In this document: piece by piece, positions 43,287 through 51,810 of the stretch
Position numbering within the stretch: position 1 is the stretch's first letter
How the letters are laid out: each line of letters begins with the position of its first letter
Assembly: GCF_004367745.1 (NCBI RefSeq)
Contig: NZ_CP037993.1
Span: 4,526,001 to 4,590,000, forward strand
Length of the DNA stretch: 64,000 nucleotides
Origin: Herbaspirillum huttiense
Lineage (GTDB): Bacteria; Pseudomonadota; Gammaproteobacteria; Burkholderiales; Burkholderiaceae_D
Direction of reading: 5' to 3'
Notes under the pieces: model-generated
What the model saw: only the letters and a program-made list of their open reading frames with translations
Told to the model about the DNA's origin: nothing
The model's database searches: none
Position numbers and translations under genes: made by a program

Positions 43287-44686
43287 TGAATCATCCTCAG
43301 AAAACTAGCGAGGCGGCTACCTACGAACGCCATGGCGTTTCGTTTCGCGAAGCATTCTGGGTATGGGTTCGCGTAGCCGCGTTAAGCTTCGGTGGCCCTG
43401 CGGGCCAAATCGCCGTCATGCACCGAATACTCGTTGAGGAGAAGCGTTGGATCAGCGAAACGCGCTTTCTTCATGCGCTGAACTACTGCACCCTCGTGCC
43501 GGGGCCTGAGGCGCACAAGTTAGCGGTGTACATTGGTTGGTTACTGCACCGAACCCGCGGCGGGCTTGTCGCCGGCCTGTTATTCATCTTCCCTGGTCTG
43601 ATTGCACTGGGCGTGCTCAGCTGGATCTACGCGACGTACGGGAATGTCGGTTACGTACAAGCCTTTTTCTTCGGGCTCAAAGCAGCGGTTCTCGCCGTCG
43701 TGTTGGAAGCCGTTCTCAGAGTGGGCCGCCGTGCGTTGAAATCGCAACTCATGGTGGCAGTAGCTGCGCTCTCGTTCGTCGCGATATTCATTTTTTCCGT
43801 GCCGTTTCCTCTGCTGATCATCGCCGCAACGCTCATTGGCTTAACCGGCAATTGGATGGGGAAAATTGTGCCGCGTAGTGCCGCAAGCAACGGAGCAGCA
43901 GACCAAGATGACGCGCCACCCGCAGCAATTGATGCGGCGTTCGCCATTGAAATTCCAGAACATGTCCGGCCATCGCACTCTCGAACGATTAAAGTCAGCG
44001 TAATTGGTCTGCTGCTCTGGTTAGGACCATTGTTTGTATTTCTATGGACGATAGGCCCCGATAGCGTCTTCACGCATATCACGACCTTTTTCAGTAAGAT
44101 GGCCGTCCTGACCTTCGGTGGTGCCTACGCCATTCTGTCATATGTCGCCCAACAAGCCGTTGATCACTATCACTGGCTCGCGCCAGGAGAAATGATGGCG
44201 GGACTCGGCATGGCTGAGACGACACCTGGCCCATTGATCAGCGTGGTTCAATTCGTGGGCTTCATGGCGGCCTTCCGTCAGCCGGGAACGCTTGATCCTG
44301 TGCTTGCGGGAACGCTGGGAGGAGTCCTGGCGAAATGGGCGACCTTTGCTCCGTCGTTCCTGTTTATCTTTATCGGGGCTCCCTACGTTGAGGCCGTACG
44401 CAACAACAAGGCGCTGAGTGCTGTGCTCTCCACGATCATGGCCGCCGTCGTAGGTGTCATCTTAAATCTGGCGGTCTGGTTTGCCCTCCATACCTTGTTT
44501 GGCGAGATAAACGTTGTGCACGTATGGGGAATGGTCCTTCAAGTTCCTGTGCTATCCAGTCTTGATCTCTGGTCGCTAGTGCTATCGGGCGCGGCTATTC
44601 TGGCGTTATTCCGATTTCATCTCGGTATGATGACTACGTTGGCCGGGTGCTGCTTGGCCGGTATTGCAATACATATTCTTACATGA
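43283..44686 (+). CDS. chrA: Chromate efflux transporter ChrA
   Basis: A 467-residue two-domain (LCHR) chromate transporter. Each half carries the CHR signature: FGGPAGQIAVMHRILVEEKR in the first (about 36-56) and FGGAYAILSYVAQQAVDHYH in the second (about 275-300). About 12 membrane helices are visible, with a hydrophilic central linker (about 195-240). It exports chromate from the cytoplasm. It is translationally coupled to chrB. An IS3-family relic begins 97 bp downstream. Confidence 0.92.
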   Translation: MMNHPQKTSEAATYERHGVSFREAFWVWVRVAALSFGGPAGQIAVMHRILVEEKRWISETRFLHALNYCTLVPGPEAHKLAVYIGWLLHRTRGGLVAGLLFIFPGLIALGVLSWIYATYGNVGYVQAFFFGLKAAVLAVVLEAVLRVGRRALKSQLMVAVAALSFVAIFIFSVPFPLLIIAATLIGLTGNWMGKIVPRSAASNGAADQDDAPPAAIDAAFAIEIPEHVRPSHSRTIKVSVIGLLLWLGPLFVFLWTIGPDSVFTHITTFFSKMAVLTFGGAYAILSYVAQQAVDHYHWLAPGEMMAGLGMAETTPGPLISVVQFVGFMAAFRQPGTLDPVLAGTLGGVLAKWATFAPSFLFIFIGAPYVEAVRNNKALSAVLSTIMAAVVGVILNLAVWFALHTLFGEINVVHVWGMVLQVPVLSSLDLWSLVLSGAAILALFRFHLGMMTTLAGCCLAGIAIHILT

Positions 44687-44865
44687 CCCTAAGGATGTGC
44701 GGCCATTTCAGCCTTTCTCCGTGAAGTGAAACCGAGGATGGCTGCTTTCGACTCTTCGGTTCCAAAGAAAAAGCCCGCTTAATGAACTGCACCCCGAAAG
44801 TTGGACACCGATCCAACTTTTGGGGTGTTTTTCTGACCTGCCCTCGGAAGTTGGACAGTTTAGAA

Positions 44866-45678
44866 CTAGAGATGAGCCGCCTCTTTGGGTTTCACTGACC
44901 ACTTTTGGACGAACTCACTTGGGGTCAGATGGCCAAGCGAGCCATGGGGACGATGATAGTTGTAGTCGTACTGCCAAGCCTGCATTTTTTCTCGAAGGTC
45001 ATAGAGTGTGATGAATTCGTGCACGTTAAGGAATTCATCACGCAGCCGGCCATTGAATGACTCGATGAGGCCATTATCGGTCGGCTTGCCAGGTCGCGTG
45101 TAGTCGAGTTTCACACCGTGCCGATACGCCCAGTCGTCCAAGGCGCGGGAGGTGAACTCGGTCCCATTATCCACGGTGATGGATTTGGGCCATCCGCGAA
45201 GGGCCGCAGACCGATCCAACGCCTGGCCAACTGCACGGCCGGTCTGCTGGAAGTTGGCCTCCAGGCATACACTCTCGCGACTCCATTGATCGATGACGGT
45301 CAGGATTCGAAAGCGGCGGCCGTCAAGCATTTGATCATGAACGAAATCCATGCTCCAGTGCTGATTCGGTCCGGTGGGTACCGGCGGCTTTCCGCGCAGC
45401 AGGGCGATGCGCTTGCGGCGTTTGACCTTCATCCGCAGCTGCAGTCCCTCCAGGCTATAGAGTCGATAGACGCGTTTCTTACCCACTTCCCAGCCTTCGC
45501 GACGCAGCATGACCAGCACTCGTCGGTAGCCAAATCGAGGACGGCTCATGGCAATATCTCGGATGCGCTGGCGTAGCGCGCTTTGATCTCGTGCGTGGCT
45601 CTTCTCGTACCATGTTGAACGCTGCAGCAACGCCAGCGCGCAGGAACGCCGTACACTTATCTGGAAACGCTCTTGCAT
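44866..45678 (-). CDS. IS3-family transposase OrfB (DDE catalytic domain)
   Basis: A 270-residue integrase-core protein. The DDE triad is readable: Asp in HWSMDFVHDQ, Asp in SITVDNGTEF, and Glu in NGLIESFNGRLRDE, with the IS3-type Arg seven residues later. An HTH_21-like region precedes it (QSALRQRIRDIAMSRPRFGYRR, first part). It is normally expressed as an OrfAB fusion by -1 slippage at the A7 run in orfA. Confidence 0.92.
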   Translation of the reverse strand: MQERFQISVRRSCALALLQRSTWYEKSHARDQSALRQRIRDIAMSRPRFGYRRVLVMLRREGWEVGKKRVYRLYSLEGLQLRMKVKRRKRIALLRGKPPVPTGPNQHWSMDFVHDQMLDGRRFRILTVIDQWSRESVCLEANFQQTGRAVGQALDRSAALRGWPKSITVDNGTEFTSRALDDWAYRHGVKLDYTRPGKPTDNGLIESFNGRLRDEFLNVHEFITLYDLREKMQAWQYDYNYHRPHGSLGHLTPSEFVQKWSVKPKEAAHL

Positions 45679-45710
45679 CCAGGCCGCCAGCTCGCGCCGT
45701 TTGGCAGCCT

Positions 45711-45977
45711 TCAGACTTTTTTTCGCACCACCTCTTGCAGGATCTGCTTGTCCAGCGTCAGGTCGGCGACGATACGTCGCAGGCGCGCATTCTCGTCTTC
45801 GAGTTGCTTGAGCTTGCGCAGCTCGCTTACGCCAAAATCAGCGTACTTCTTCTTCCATGTGTAGAAGGTTGCTTCCGACACCCCAAGCTGCCGACAGACG
45901 TCGACCACCGGCGTGCCACCCTCAGCCAATCGCAATGCATAGGCGATTTGCTCTTCGGTAAATCTCGAACGTTTCAT
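45711..45977 (-). CDS. IS3-family transposase OrfA (HTH)
   Basis: An 88-residue DNA-binding subunit: helix-turn-helix (FTEEQIAYALRLAEGGTPVV, GVSEATFYTWKKKYADFG) followed by a leucine-zipper-like helix (LRKLKQLEDENARLRRIVAD). A run of seven A on the coding strand (45717-45723), six bases before the stop, is a classic slippery site for the -1 frameshift that yields OrfAB. Confidence 0.92.
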   Translation of the reverse strand: MKRSRFTEEQIAYALRLAEGGTPVVDVCRQLGVSEATFYTWKKKYADFGVSELRKLKQLEDENARLRRIVADLTLDKQILQEVVRKKV

Positions 45978-46064
45978 GGCTACTCCTTGCCCGTTTCGGG
46001 GCGTTGAGAAGCAACCTTACCTCTAGTTTTGACCTGTACGGATATTCCGGGGGCAGGTCATTTC

Positions 46065-46202
46065 ATGGCGAAGTACGACACGAAGTTTAAATATGAAGTG
46101 GTCAAGCGCTGCTTGAAGGGCGGCAGAAGCGCCAGGGCGGCGGGTAAAGAATTCGGAATTGATCACGCAACTGTGCACCGCTGGGTGCAGAGGTATCCAT
46201 AG
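46065..46202 (+). pseudogene. 5' fragment of IS150-type orfA
   Basis: The 45 codons left of an IS3-family OrfA: MAKYDTKFKYEVVKRCLKGG, then the HTH end GKEFGIDHATVHRWVQRY, ended by a TAG created at the junction with the eptA-like gene. It regains its own start next to the 4-bp duplication left by the IS407-type insertion. Confidence 0.75.
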
Positions 46203-46963
46203 AGCGAGAAATTTTGCGCACGTGCAGACTCACCTATCACCAGGACGACCAGCTTCGGCTTACCTCCGCTCCCACTCGCTTCTGCCGACGGCAACAAGCG
46301 GCGTTCAGGCGGTGCCATGCCAGCCGCGAGATAGCGGCCGCCGTTGATCAGATAGGACCAGGGCATCACCAAGGCTCCCAACTGTTTGGCGTGCCTGTCG
46401 ATCCATAACCAAGTCGGCGAAACAGCGTAGAGCCAGCCGACCGCACACAGGCAGACGAACAACGGAACCGCCACACGTCCGAACGCACAGACCGGGCGGA
46501 TCCTGGTTCGGTGCAGTAGCCAGCATGGAAAGATGCCCAAAATCGCCACGTAGATCAGTACCATTGGGTGAAACAGTGCCAGTGCTTCGGCGGCATCGGT
46601 GTTGAAGACGTTGCCCATCATGGTCTTGTCCAGCACGATGCCGTAGGTCACCGAAAAATACAGGGCGATCGCGTTGGAAATGGCCATGACCATGAACAAT
46701 GGCTTGATCGTGCGCACAGAAATAGCGGCTAACGCACCGGCAATGGCGGCGGTCAAGCAGAACACAAACACAAACAGCGTTAATAAGGTCCACAGTGCAT
46801 TGGCCGACGGCATGTCTAAGTTGTCGATGCCAAACAGGTAGAGCGGTACGTGGTAGACAAGTGCATTGACCAATGAACACGTCATGATCATGGCCGTGCT
46901 GCCAAGGCGCCAAGGCTTACGCCTCGACAGCGGCATCAGCGCGCGACTTTTTTTACGAAACAT
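46199..46963 (-). pseudogene. Phosphoethanolamine transferase (EptA/MCR-like), 3'-truncated
   Basis: About 255 codons of a lipid A phosphoethanolamine transferase remain: five membrane helices (about residues 25-190; DUF1705-type domain with WTLLTLFVFVFCLTAAIAGA and VTYGIVLDKTMMGNVFNTD) and the very start of the sulfatase-like catalytic domain (LVVLVIGESARAQNFSLYGY). The rest is replaced by IS DNA, so it cannot be active. The nucleophile Thr normally seen in GETARA is Ser here. Start ATG at 46963; the intact relative would be about 540 residues. Confidence 0.8.
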
Positions 46964-47078
46964 GGTGACCACGAAGTTCCCAGGAAAAGAAGCATGGCGC
47001 ACCGGCAATTTGCTACGGGCTGGGCCATACAGATAATTACTCTGCTGGGACAGAACAAAGCCTGTCCCAGCAAGTCGC

Positions 47079-47747
47079 TTACAACACCTTCTTGAGCGAT
47101 TGATACTCGCCGTTGGTCTTGATGGTCACGGTCACGTCGCTGGTCCCACGATTGCGCCAGAACCAACCATGGTTGCCGTCGAACGCTGCGACCAGTTCAC
47201 CCGCGTCGCTGCCTACCTGACGCCCCTTGCCGTAGCCGTGGTAGCCGCCAGGTGCTCCGGCAACCGGGTCGCCGTGCGTATCGTGATTGACCAGGCCGCC
47301 GTTGACTTTCCAGCTATAGGTGACCTTGGCCCCCTTGTTCATTGCCATCTTCACCTCGCTGCCTTGACCGGGCTTCAGGGTTACGGTCATCTCGTCGGAG
47401 CGCATGCCTGCTGCAGACTTGGCAGTGGAAGCTACGGGGGTTTCTACGGGCGCGGGTGCCTGGACGACAGCTGGTACAGGCACAACCGGCGCCGGGACCG
47501 GCGCAGTCTGCTTTTGTGCGTCGGCAAGCTTGTCTGCCGCTGCCTCCGCTGCGAGGGAGGTCTTGATCTTGCCCATTTCCGTCAAACCGAGGCGTGCTCC
47601 TACGCCAGTGGGGTCAATGCCATATTCGGCAGGAAGGACAACGGCGACCAGCAGGGCCGCAGCCACGGCAACGGCGATGGTGGTCGAACGCAAGAGTTGC
47701 TGGGAGCTGGGGAGCTCGGCACGTTTTGGAAGATCAGAGTTGTACAT
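47079..47747 (-). CDS. Membrane-anchored periplasmic protein, metal cluster
   Basis: A 222-residue protein of the type annotated as transmembrane anchor protein. One N-terminal helix (about residues 20-41: LLRSTTIAVAVAAALLVAVV), then a Pro/Ala-rich stalk (about 80-110), then a C-terminal beta domain (DEMTVTLKPGQGSEVKMAMN, HDTHGDPVAG, FDGNHGWFWRNRGTSDVTVT). The ATG at 47747 has AAAGGATA upstream; the longer frame is out of register with HupE. It starts 11 bp after the HupE/UreJ stop. Histidines and Trp in the C-terminal domain could bind metal, but this is inference. Confidence 0.72.
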   Translation of the reverse strand: MYNSDLPKRAELPSSQQLLRSTTIAVAVAAALLVAVVLPAEYGIDPTGVGARLGLTEMGKIKTSLAAEAAADKLADAQKQTAPVPAPVVPVPAVVQAPAPVETPVASTAKSAAGMRSDEMTVTLKPGQGSEVKMAMNKGAKVTYSWKVNGGLVNHDTHGDPVAGAPGGYHGYGKGRQVGSDAGELVAAFDGNHGWFWRNRGTSDVTVTIKTNGEYQSLKKVL

Positions 47748-47758
47748 TTTGGTATCCT

Positions 47759-48517
47759 TTAGTTGGCGAAATAACCAGTCAGTTGATAGCCGATCAACAT
47801 GAAGCCGGCGGTCATCATGGCGACATTGGCGGTGTAAGCGTGGCGGAAGAAACTGGACGTACGACGCCAGTAGGTCATAACGATCAGGATGGACGCGAGT
47901 GCCAACAGTTGGCCGACTTCCACACCGATGTTGAAAGCAAGAAGATTGGGAATGAGTCCATCTCGCGAGATCTCGTATTCCTGGACCTTGGTGGCCAGAC
48001 CGAATCCGTGGAACAGACCAAATATCAGGGTCGCCACTTTGGTGTTTGGCTGGAAGCCAAACCAACGCTGGAAGGCACCTACGTTGTCCAGCGCCTTATA
48101 GACCACCGACAAGCCGATGATGGCGTCAATCAGATAGCCGTCAATGCTGGTTCCGAAATACACACCCGCCAGCATCGTGGTCGAGTGGCCGACGGCAAAC
48201 AGGCTGACGTACAGACCGATATCCTTGGCTTTGTAAAGGAAGAAGATGACGCCAAACAAGAATAGGATGTGGTCATAACCGGTAAACATGTGCTTCGCTC
48301 CCAAGTAGAGGAAGGACATGAAATGCACGCCGGTAATTTCCTGGATATAGCCCTTGTCGCCTTCGGCGATGCCGTGCGCGAGCGCCACACCGGTAGCCAA
48401 CGCATATAGCGCACATAAGAGGAAAGCAGCAAGGACAATCCGGACGAAACGATGGCTTCTTCCGGATATTGATCGACGAGGCGAGACTACGCCTGCCGAG
48501 TGAGGCGATAAGAACAC
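47759..48517 (-). CDS. HupE/UreJ family membrane protein
   Basis: A 252-residue polytopic protein with about seven helices after an N-terminal leader. The family motif HxxxGxDHILFLF-type is seen in GAKHMFTGYDHILFLFGVI, plus VGHSTTMLAGVYF and GLFHGFGLATKV with conserved His residues. HupE proteins move nickel (or cobalt) across the inner membrane. It begins at a GTG with AGGAG six bases upstream. The nearby NreB, RcnA-like and Czc genes also suggest nickel/cobalt handling, though members here may be efflux accessories. Confidence 0.82.
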   Translation of the reverse strand: MFLSPHSAGVVSPRRSISGRSHRFVRIVLAAFLLCALYALATGVALAHGIAEGDKGYIQEITGVHFMSFLYLGAKHMFTGYDHILFLFGVIFFLYKAKDIGLYVSLFAVGHSTTMLAGVYFGTSIDGYLIDAIIGLSVVYKALDNVGAFQRWFGFQPNTKVATLIFGLFHGFGLATKVQEYEISRDGLIPNLLAFNIGVEVGQLLALASILIVMTYWRRTSSFFRHAYTANVAMMTAGFMLIGYQLTGYFAN

Positions 48518-48543
48518 GAATTTCTCCTTTTCAGACAGTGAGC

Positions 48544-48561
48544 GGCCACCGTCCGGTGGCC
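48544..48561. repeat. Intercistronic hairpin before hupE
   Basis: GGCCACCG-TC-CGGTGGCC, an 8-bp GC stem in the gap between the His-rich protein gene and hupE. No T-run follows, so mRNA stabilisation or partial attenuation is more likely than termination. Confidence 0.5.
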
Positions 48562-48568
48562 GGACAAA

Positions 48569-48949
48569 TCAAACTACCAAAGGAGCTTTGGGAGGGCGTT
48601 CTAGTGGGAGTGGAGCCCGTGATCCCTGCGGAACCAAGGGCGCCATCTCCCAGAAAGGAGAGAAGGAAAAAGCTGCTACCCTCGCGGACGGCGGCAACGG
48701 GACATCGTGGCTGTGATCGGCTGGATCGTGCTGATGCGAATGTTCAGCGCCAACCTCATGCCCGGTCTCCAGCATTCCATAGTCATCGCCTGCCTCAACG
48801 TGCATGGCCGCGTCGACGACACTCGAGCCTCCTGGCAGCGTGAGCTCATGGGAGCTCGACGCAGCACCGACCAGCTGCAATCCCAGCATGCAGCACAGCA
48901 CCAGTACAGCTACCAGGCGGTCAACAAAGGAGAAAAGCGCTTTGATCAA
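48569..48949 (-). CDS. Small exported His-rich protein, CzcI-like
   Basis: A 126-residue protein with an N-terminal hydrophobic segment (about 11-29: LVAVLVLCCMLGLQLVGAA), a His/Asp-rich middle (GHEVGAEHSHQHDPADHSHD) and a Pro-rich C-terminus ending ERPPKAPLVV. The layout matches CzcI-type periplasmic metal-resistance accessories and resembles the protein at 56492-56851 in outline. It probably buffers or senses metal in the periplasm. Confidence 0.68.
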   Translation of the reverse strand: MIKALFSFVDRLVAVLVLCCMLGLQLVGAASSSHELTLPGGSSVVDAAMHVEAGDDYGMLETGHEVGAEHSHQHDPADHSHDVPLPPSARVAAFSFSPFWEMAPLVPQGSRAPLPLERPPKAPLVV

Positions 48950-49028
48950 TGGTTTGTATAGCTCGGTTGAACGGGAATTTCAGGTCTGCGCAAGTCTGGG
49001 CCTGCTCCGCAGCAGATCGGTCTGTATT

Positions 49029-49562
49029 TCAGAGCGGCGCGACCATCTCCAGACGGTGAATCTTCATTTTCATCTCGCTGCGTTCCAGGAACTTTGTTTC
49101 CGGGGATACGGAAAAAAAGCTTTCCGTCAGCTGGTATTGAATATGAGTGTCCTGACTGCCACGTACGCTGATCTGACGATCCTGAACATTCTCGGTCGCT
49201 ATTGTGACCACGTGCTCCCCTCCGCCGATCTTCACTCGGGCAAAGGTCATCGGGCCCAATTCGGCGACCTGCTTGCCATCCACAAACACGCGTGATGCCA
49301 CGCTGCGTTGTTGGGCATACGGCCGCGCAACATAGAGATAGGAATACCCCGCCTCAGCAGGGCTCATCATCTTGGCATCACTGCTAACGACAGCATCCGC
49401 ACGGGAAACGGCAACACATTGTGCCGACTGCTGCAATATGACGCAGGGCTGTCGATTGCTTGCAGTCGAAGAACAGGCTACGCTCGCGAGACAAGCTCCC
49501 GTAATCAACAGATAATTCCTCAATCGGATCAAGACCCGACAATCAACATTCATTGTGAGCAT
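49029..49562 (-). CDS. Lipoprotein, DUF2846-like
   Basis: A 177-residue lipoprotein. Its lipobox is ASVAC (about residues 26-30). The mature part has a beta sandwich pattern YLYVARPYAQ...SRVFVDGKQVAELGPM and ARVKIGGGEHVVTIATE, as in DUF2846/PEGA-like domains. The ATG at 49562 is chosen because GGAG lies eight bases upstream; a GTG at 49568 is too close to it. It begins two bases after the stop of the methyltransferase-like gene, so the pair is co-transcribed. Function unknown. Confidence 0.65.
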   Translation of the reverse strand: MLTMNVDCRVLIRLRNYLLITGACLASVACSSTASNRQPCVILQQSAQCVAVSRADAVVSSDAKMMSPAEAGYSYLYVARPYAQQRSVASRVFVDGKQVAELGPMTFARVKIGGGEHVVTIATENVQDRQISVRGSQDTHIQYQLTESFFSVSPETKFLERSEMKMKIHRLEMVAPL

Positions 49563-49564
49563 TT

Positions 49565-50500
49565 TCACATCTCCTTCCTGCTAAATAGATAAACCGCAGA
49601 ACCCAATTCAGGCGGAATCAGCATACCGGCCAACTCCGGAGCTTCCGTCATCTCGAAGTTCTCTTGCTCAGCATAGGCAGCCCAGTTGCCGCTGGCCACT
49701 TGATATTTGCTTCCGATCATGACGTAGAGTTGCACGCTGGAGGCCCGAAATATTTGGCGCTCGAAAGGATTTCCCGCCGGCGGCCACGAACACACCACCA
49801 CCTCCGGCGCATACCTCGCAACGGCAGATGCGGCATCACACTTCAGTACGTCGGCCGGATACCTTATCCGGTGACTCCAGCTGTAGTCATCTGTGGCCGT
49901 CACCATCACTCCACATTGCGTGAGGAAACGAGCCAGAGTGCCATCTCCTGCTCCTACTTCGAGCGCCTTTCTCTGGCCGATTAGCGTTGCAAGAGCGCCA
50001 ACGAATTCGCGACTGTAAAAACAGTAAATTCCTCGGGACGATACCAGCGGCATCAGGAGCTCTCTCTGGCCCAGCAAGGGCCAAACCAACCTGAACAGCC
50101 GCAGACTTACCATCTTGCGTTGCAGCCCACCGGAGAACAGTAGCCGCTGGGCAAGCCAGCCATTCCACCATCTGAAGCGCGCCTTTCCTCCTGTACTTCC
50201 ACTGGCCAGCGACAAACTGTAGCCTTTCACGGCCAAGCAAATCATCTGGTATCGAACTTGCCCATATGCCGCTTGCTGCATGGCTTTTTCCATCGTCTCT
50301 TGCCGAAAGCCCTTGCGCTGCCGCGGCCACTCCGGCGGCTTTTCCGTCAACCGCTTCAAATCTTCGGGACTACCTGTCTTGATCACATCATCCAACTGGC
50401 GCTGGGCAATTTCCCATTGCTCCGGAAACTCCTCGCAGAGCTCCGTCAGTTTGGGCCTGGTCGCCAACCAACGGGCGATATCCTGTGGCGTCCTCATCAT
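49565..50500 (-). CDS. SAM-dependent methyltransferase-like protein
   Basis: A 311-residue protein. The second half has the Rossmann-type motif I LEVGAGDGTLARFL (about 180-193) and a matching acidic motif II region (MVTATDDYSW), as in class I methyltransferases; motif IV could be VVVCSWPPAGNPFER. The N-terminal 150 residues are basic and unlike known domains. Czc-type loci often carry a methyltransferase, but CzcN belongs to another, membrane-bound family. The target is unknown. Confidence 0.6.
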   Translation of the reverse strand: MMRTPQDIARWLATRPKLTELCEEFPEQWEIAQRQLDDVIKTGSPEDLKRLTEKPPEWPRQRKGFRQETMEKAMQQAAYGQVRYQMICLAVKGYSLSLASGSTGGKARFRWWNGWLAQRLLFSGGLQRKMVSLRLFRLVWPLLGQRELLMPLVSSRGIYCFYSREFVGALATLIGQRKALEVGAGDGTLARFLTQCGVMVTATDDYSWSHRIRYPADVLKCDAASAVARYAPEVVVCSWPPAGNPFERQIFRASSVQLYVMIGSKYQVASGNWAAYAEQENFEMTEAPELAGMLIPPELGSAVYLFSRKEM

Positions 50501-50568
50501 CTATAGACGTGAACATCCCTGCCTGGCCGCCTGCCAAGCATTCCGCCGATCAACAGGCGGCGTTCAGG

Positions 50569-51810
50569 TCAGTTCTGTTCTAGCCCCCAGATAAGATGGG
50601 AGTCGATCAATAGCTGGTAGTAGCTTTTGATCGCCGACGTCTTAGCTGCCAAAGCGCCTTGCTGGGCTGCAGCGGCTTGGCGCTGGGTAAGCAGCAAGCC
50701 TTGCAGATCACCTTCACCCAACGAATAGGCCCGTTGCATCAAGCGCGCGTTTTCACGCATGGAGTTCGCGCTCTCCTCGGCCAGTTGCATGCCGTCATAG
50801 CTGCTTTGCACGGTGACGATCGATGAATCGATTTCGGCGCCGATCTGCCTCCGGATCGCCTCCAGCTCCTGGCGCTTGGCTTCGGCCATGTGTGTCGCCT
50901 GAATGGCGCGCTCGCTTCGCGATCCGCTCGGGATGGGGATGCTGATCGATACGCCAATGAGTCGCTCCCTGCCACGCGCCTCGGATCCGCTAAAGACTCC
51001 AAAGGTCGGATCTGGCGTTCGTTCGGCCCTGCTGCGCTGGGCCTGCGCATCGGCACTGCGCCATGCGGCCTCGGCTGCCTTGAGCCGATCGCTTTGTTCA
51101 CGGATGCGAACTTGCAGGTAGCCGGAATCCTGAGTCAGCGCGGAGATATTGGGGAAGCTGGCAAGCTGGCCATCAAAACCCGGGAAGCGGCTATGCAGCT
51201 GCGTCCATGCCAATGAAGCACCGAGCTTGGCCTCGTTGGCCTGCCGACGCTGCTCAGCCAGATCGGATTGCGCCAGGCTCACATCGAGCTTGGCGGCGTC
51301 GCCTGCCTTTGCACGCTTTTGCACGGCAGCCAGATTGTCGACTGCAAATTGCTGCATGCTCTTGCTGAGCTCATAGTTGGCATTTGCCTGCAACCATGCC
51401 AGCCATAGGCCGAGCAGGTCGCGCGCAGCCTCGTGCATGGCTTCGCCGTACCGCGCCTCCGCTTCGTCTACTGTCGCCTGGCCGAGCTTGCGGTCTGCCG
51501 CTGCCTTGGCGGGCAGCCGGATGGTGCGCTCCAGTGCGACGTTCCACTCGTTTGAGTTGGCCTCGTTCTCAATACGACGACGCTGACCGGTGGCACGCGC
51601 CGTCCATTCGTACGGTGAGGCATCGAGAATGTTGGATTCCCGACGCGCTGCATCCAGCGTGGCTCGGGCCCCGGCCACTGAAGGATCCTGCTCCAGCAAG
51701 GGACGAGCGATCGGCGCCGGGATAGGACCGTCCAGCATGCCTGGGGCACTCTGGGCTTGCGCCCACAACGGTAGCAGGAGCGCCGCCAATAAGGTGAGAT
51801 GAAGTTTCAT
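50569..51810 (-). CDS. czcC: Outer-membrane efflux channel, CzcC-like (TolC family)
   Basis: A 413-residue TolC-family protein. Signal peptide about residues 1-19 (LLAALLLPLWAQAQS), then two repeats of long helices with coiled-coil character (EAEARYGEAMHEAARDLLGL; REQSDRLKAAEAAWRSADAQ). It forms the outer-membrane duct of a metal efflux RND system. Unusually it comes after the RND gene, overlapping DUF3240 by four bases. Specific metal cannot be read from this subunit. Confidence 0.85.
   Translation of the reverse strand: MKLHLTLLAALLLPLWAQAQSAPGMLDGPIPAPIARPLLEQDPSVAGARATLDAARRESNILDASPYEWTARATGQRRRIENEANSNEWNVALERTIRLPAKAAADRKLGQATVDEAEARYGEAMHEAARDLLGLWLAWLQANANYELSKSMQQFAVDNLAAVQKRAKAGDAAKLDVSLAQSDLAEQRRQANEAKLGASLAWTQLHSRFPGFDGQLASFPNISALTQDSGYLQVRIREQSDRLKAAEAAWRSADAQAQRSRAERTPDPTFGVFSGSEARGRERLIGVSISIPIPSGSRSERAIQATHMAEAKRQELEAIRRQIGAEIDSSIVTVQSSYDGMQLAEESANSMRENARLMQRAYSLGEGDLQGLLLTQRQAAAAQQGALAAKTSAIKSYYQLLIDSHLIWGLEQN

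Larger units (their letters stand above)
44834..46060 (-). mobile_element. Complete IS3-family element, IS407 group
   Basis: A 1227-bp insertion sequence. Terminal inverted repeats begin TGACCTGCCC-T-CGGAA on the left and TGACCTGCCC-C-CGGAA (reverse strand) on the right. It is flanked by a 4-bp direct repeat TTTC (44830-44833 and 46061-46064), as expected for this group. Two overlapping reading frames encode the transposase by frameshifting. It looks intact and recently inserted into an older IS relic. Confidence 0.9.
44783..46199 (+). mobile_element. IS3-family (IS150-type) relic, interrupted by an IS407-type element
   Basis: TGAACTGCACCCCGAAAGTT at 44783 is a typical IS150-group terminus. 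The continuing sequence is broken at 44833 by the IS407-type insertion and resumes at 46061 with the orfA start (46065). Only about 190 bp of the element survive, 51 bp before the insertion and 139 bp after; the rest, including orfB and the right end, is gone at the junction with the truncated eptA-like gene near 46199. Confidence 0.75.

Noticed and set aside
47759-48517. HupE as part of a hydrogenase locus
   Set aside because: There are no hydrogenase structural or maturation genes; the context is heavy-metal resistance.
49565-50500. CzcN
   Set aside because: CzcN is a membrane-bound isoprenylcysteine-methyltransferase-like protein; this one is soluble with a GAGDGT motif of another class.
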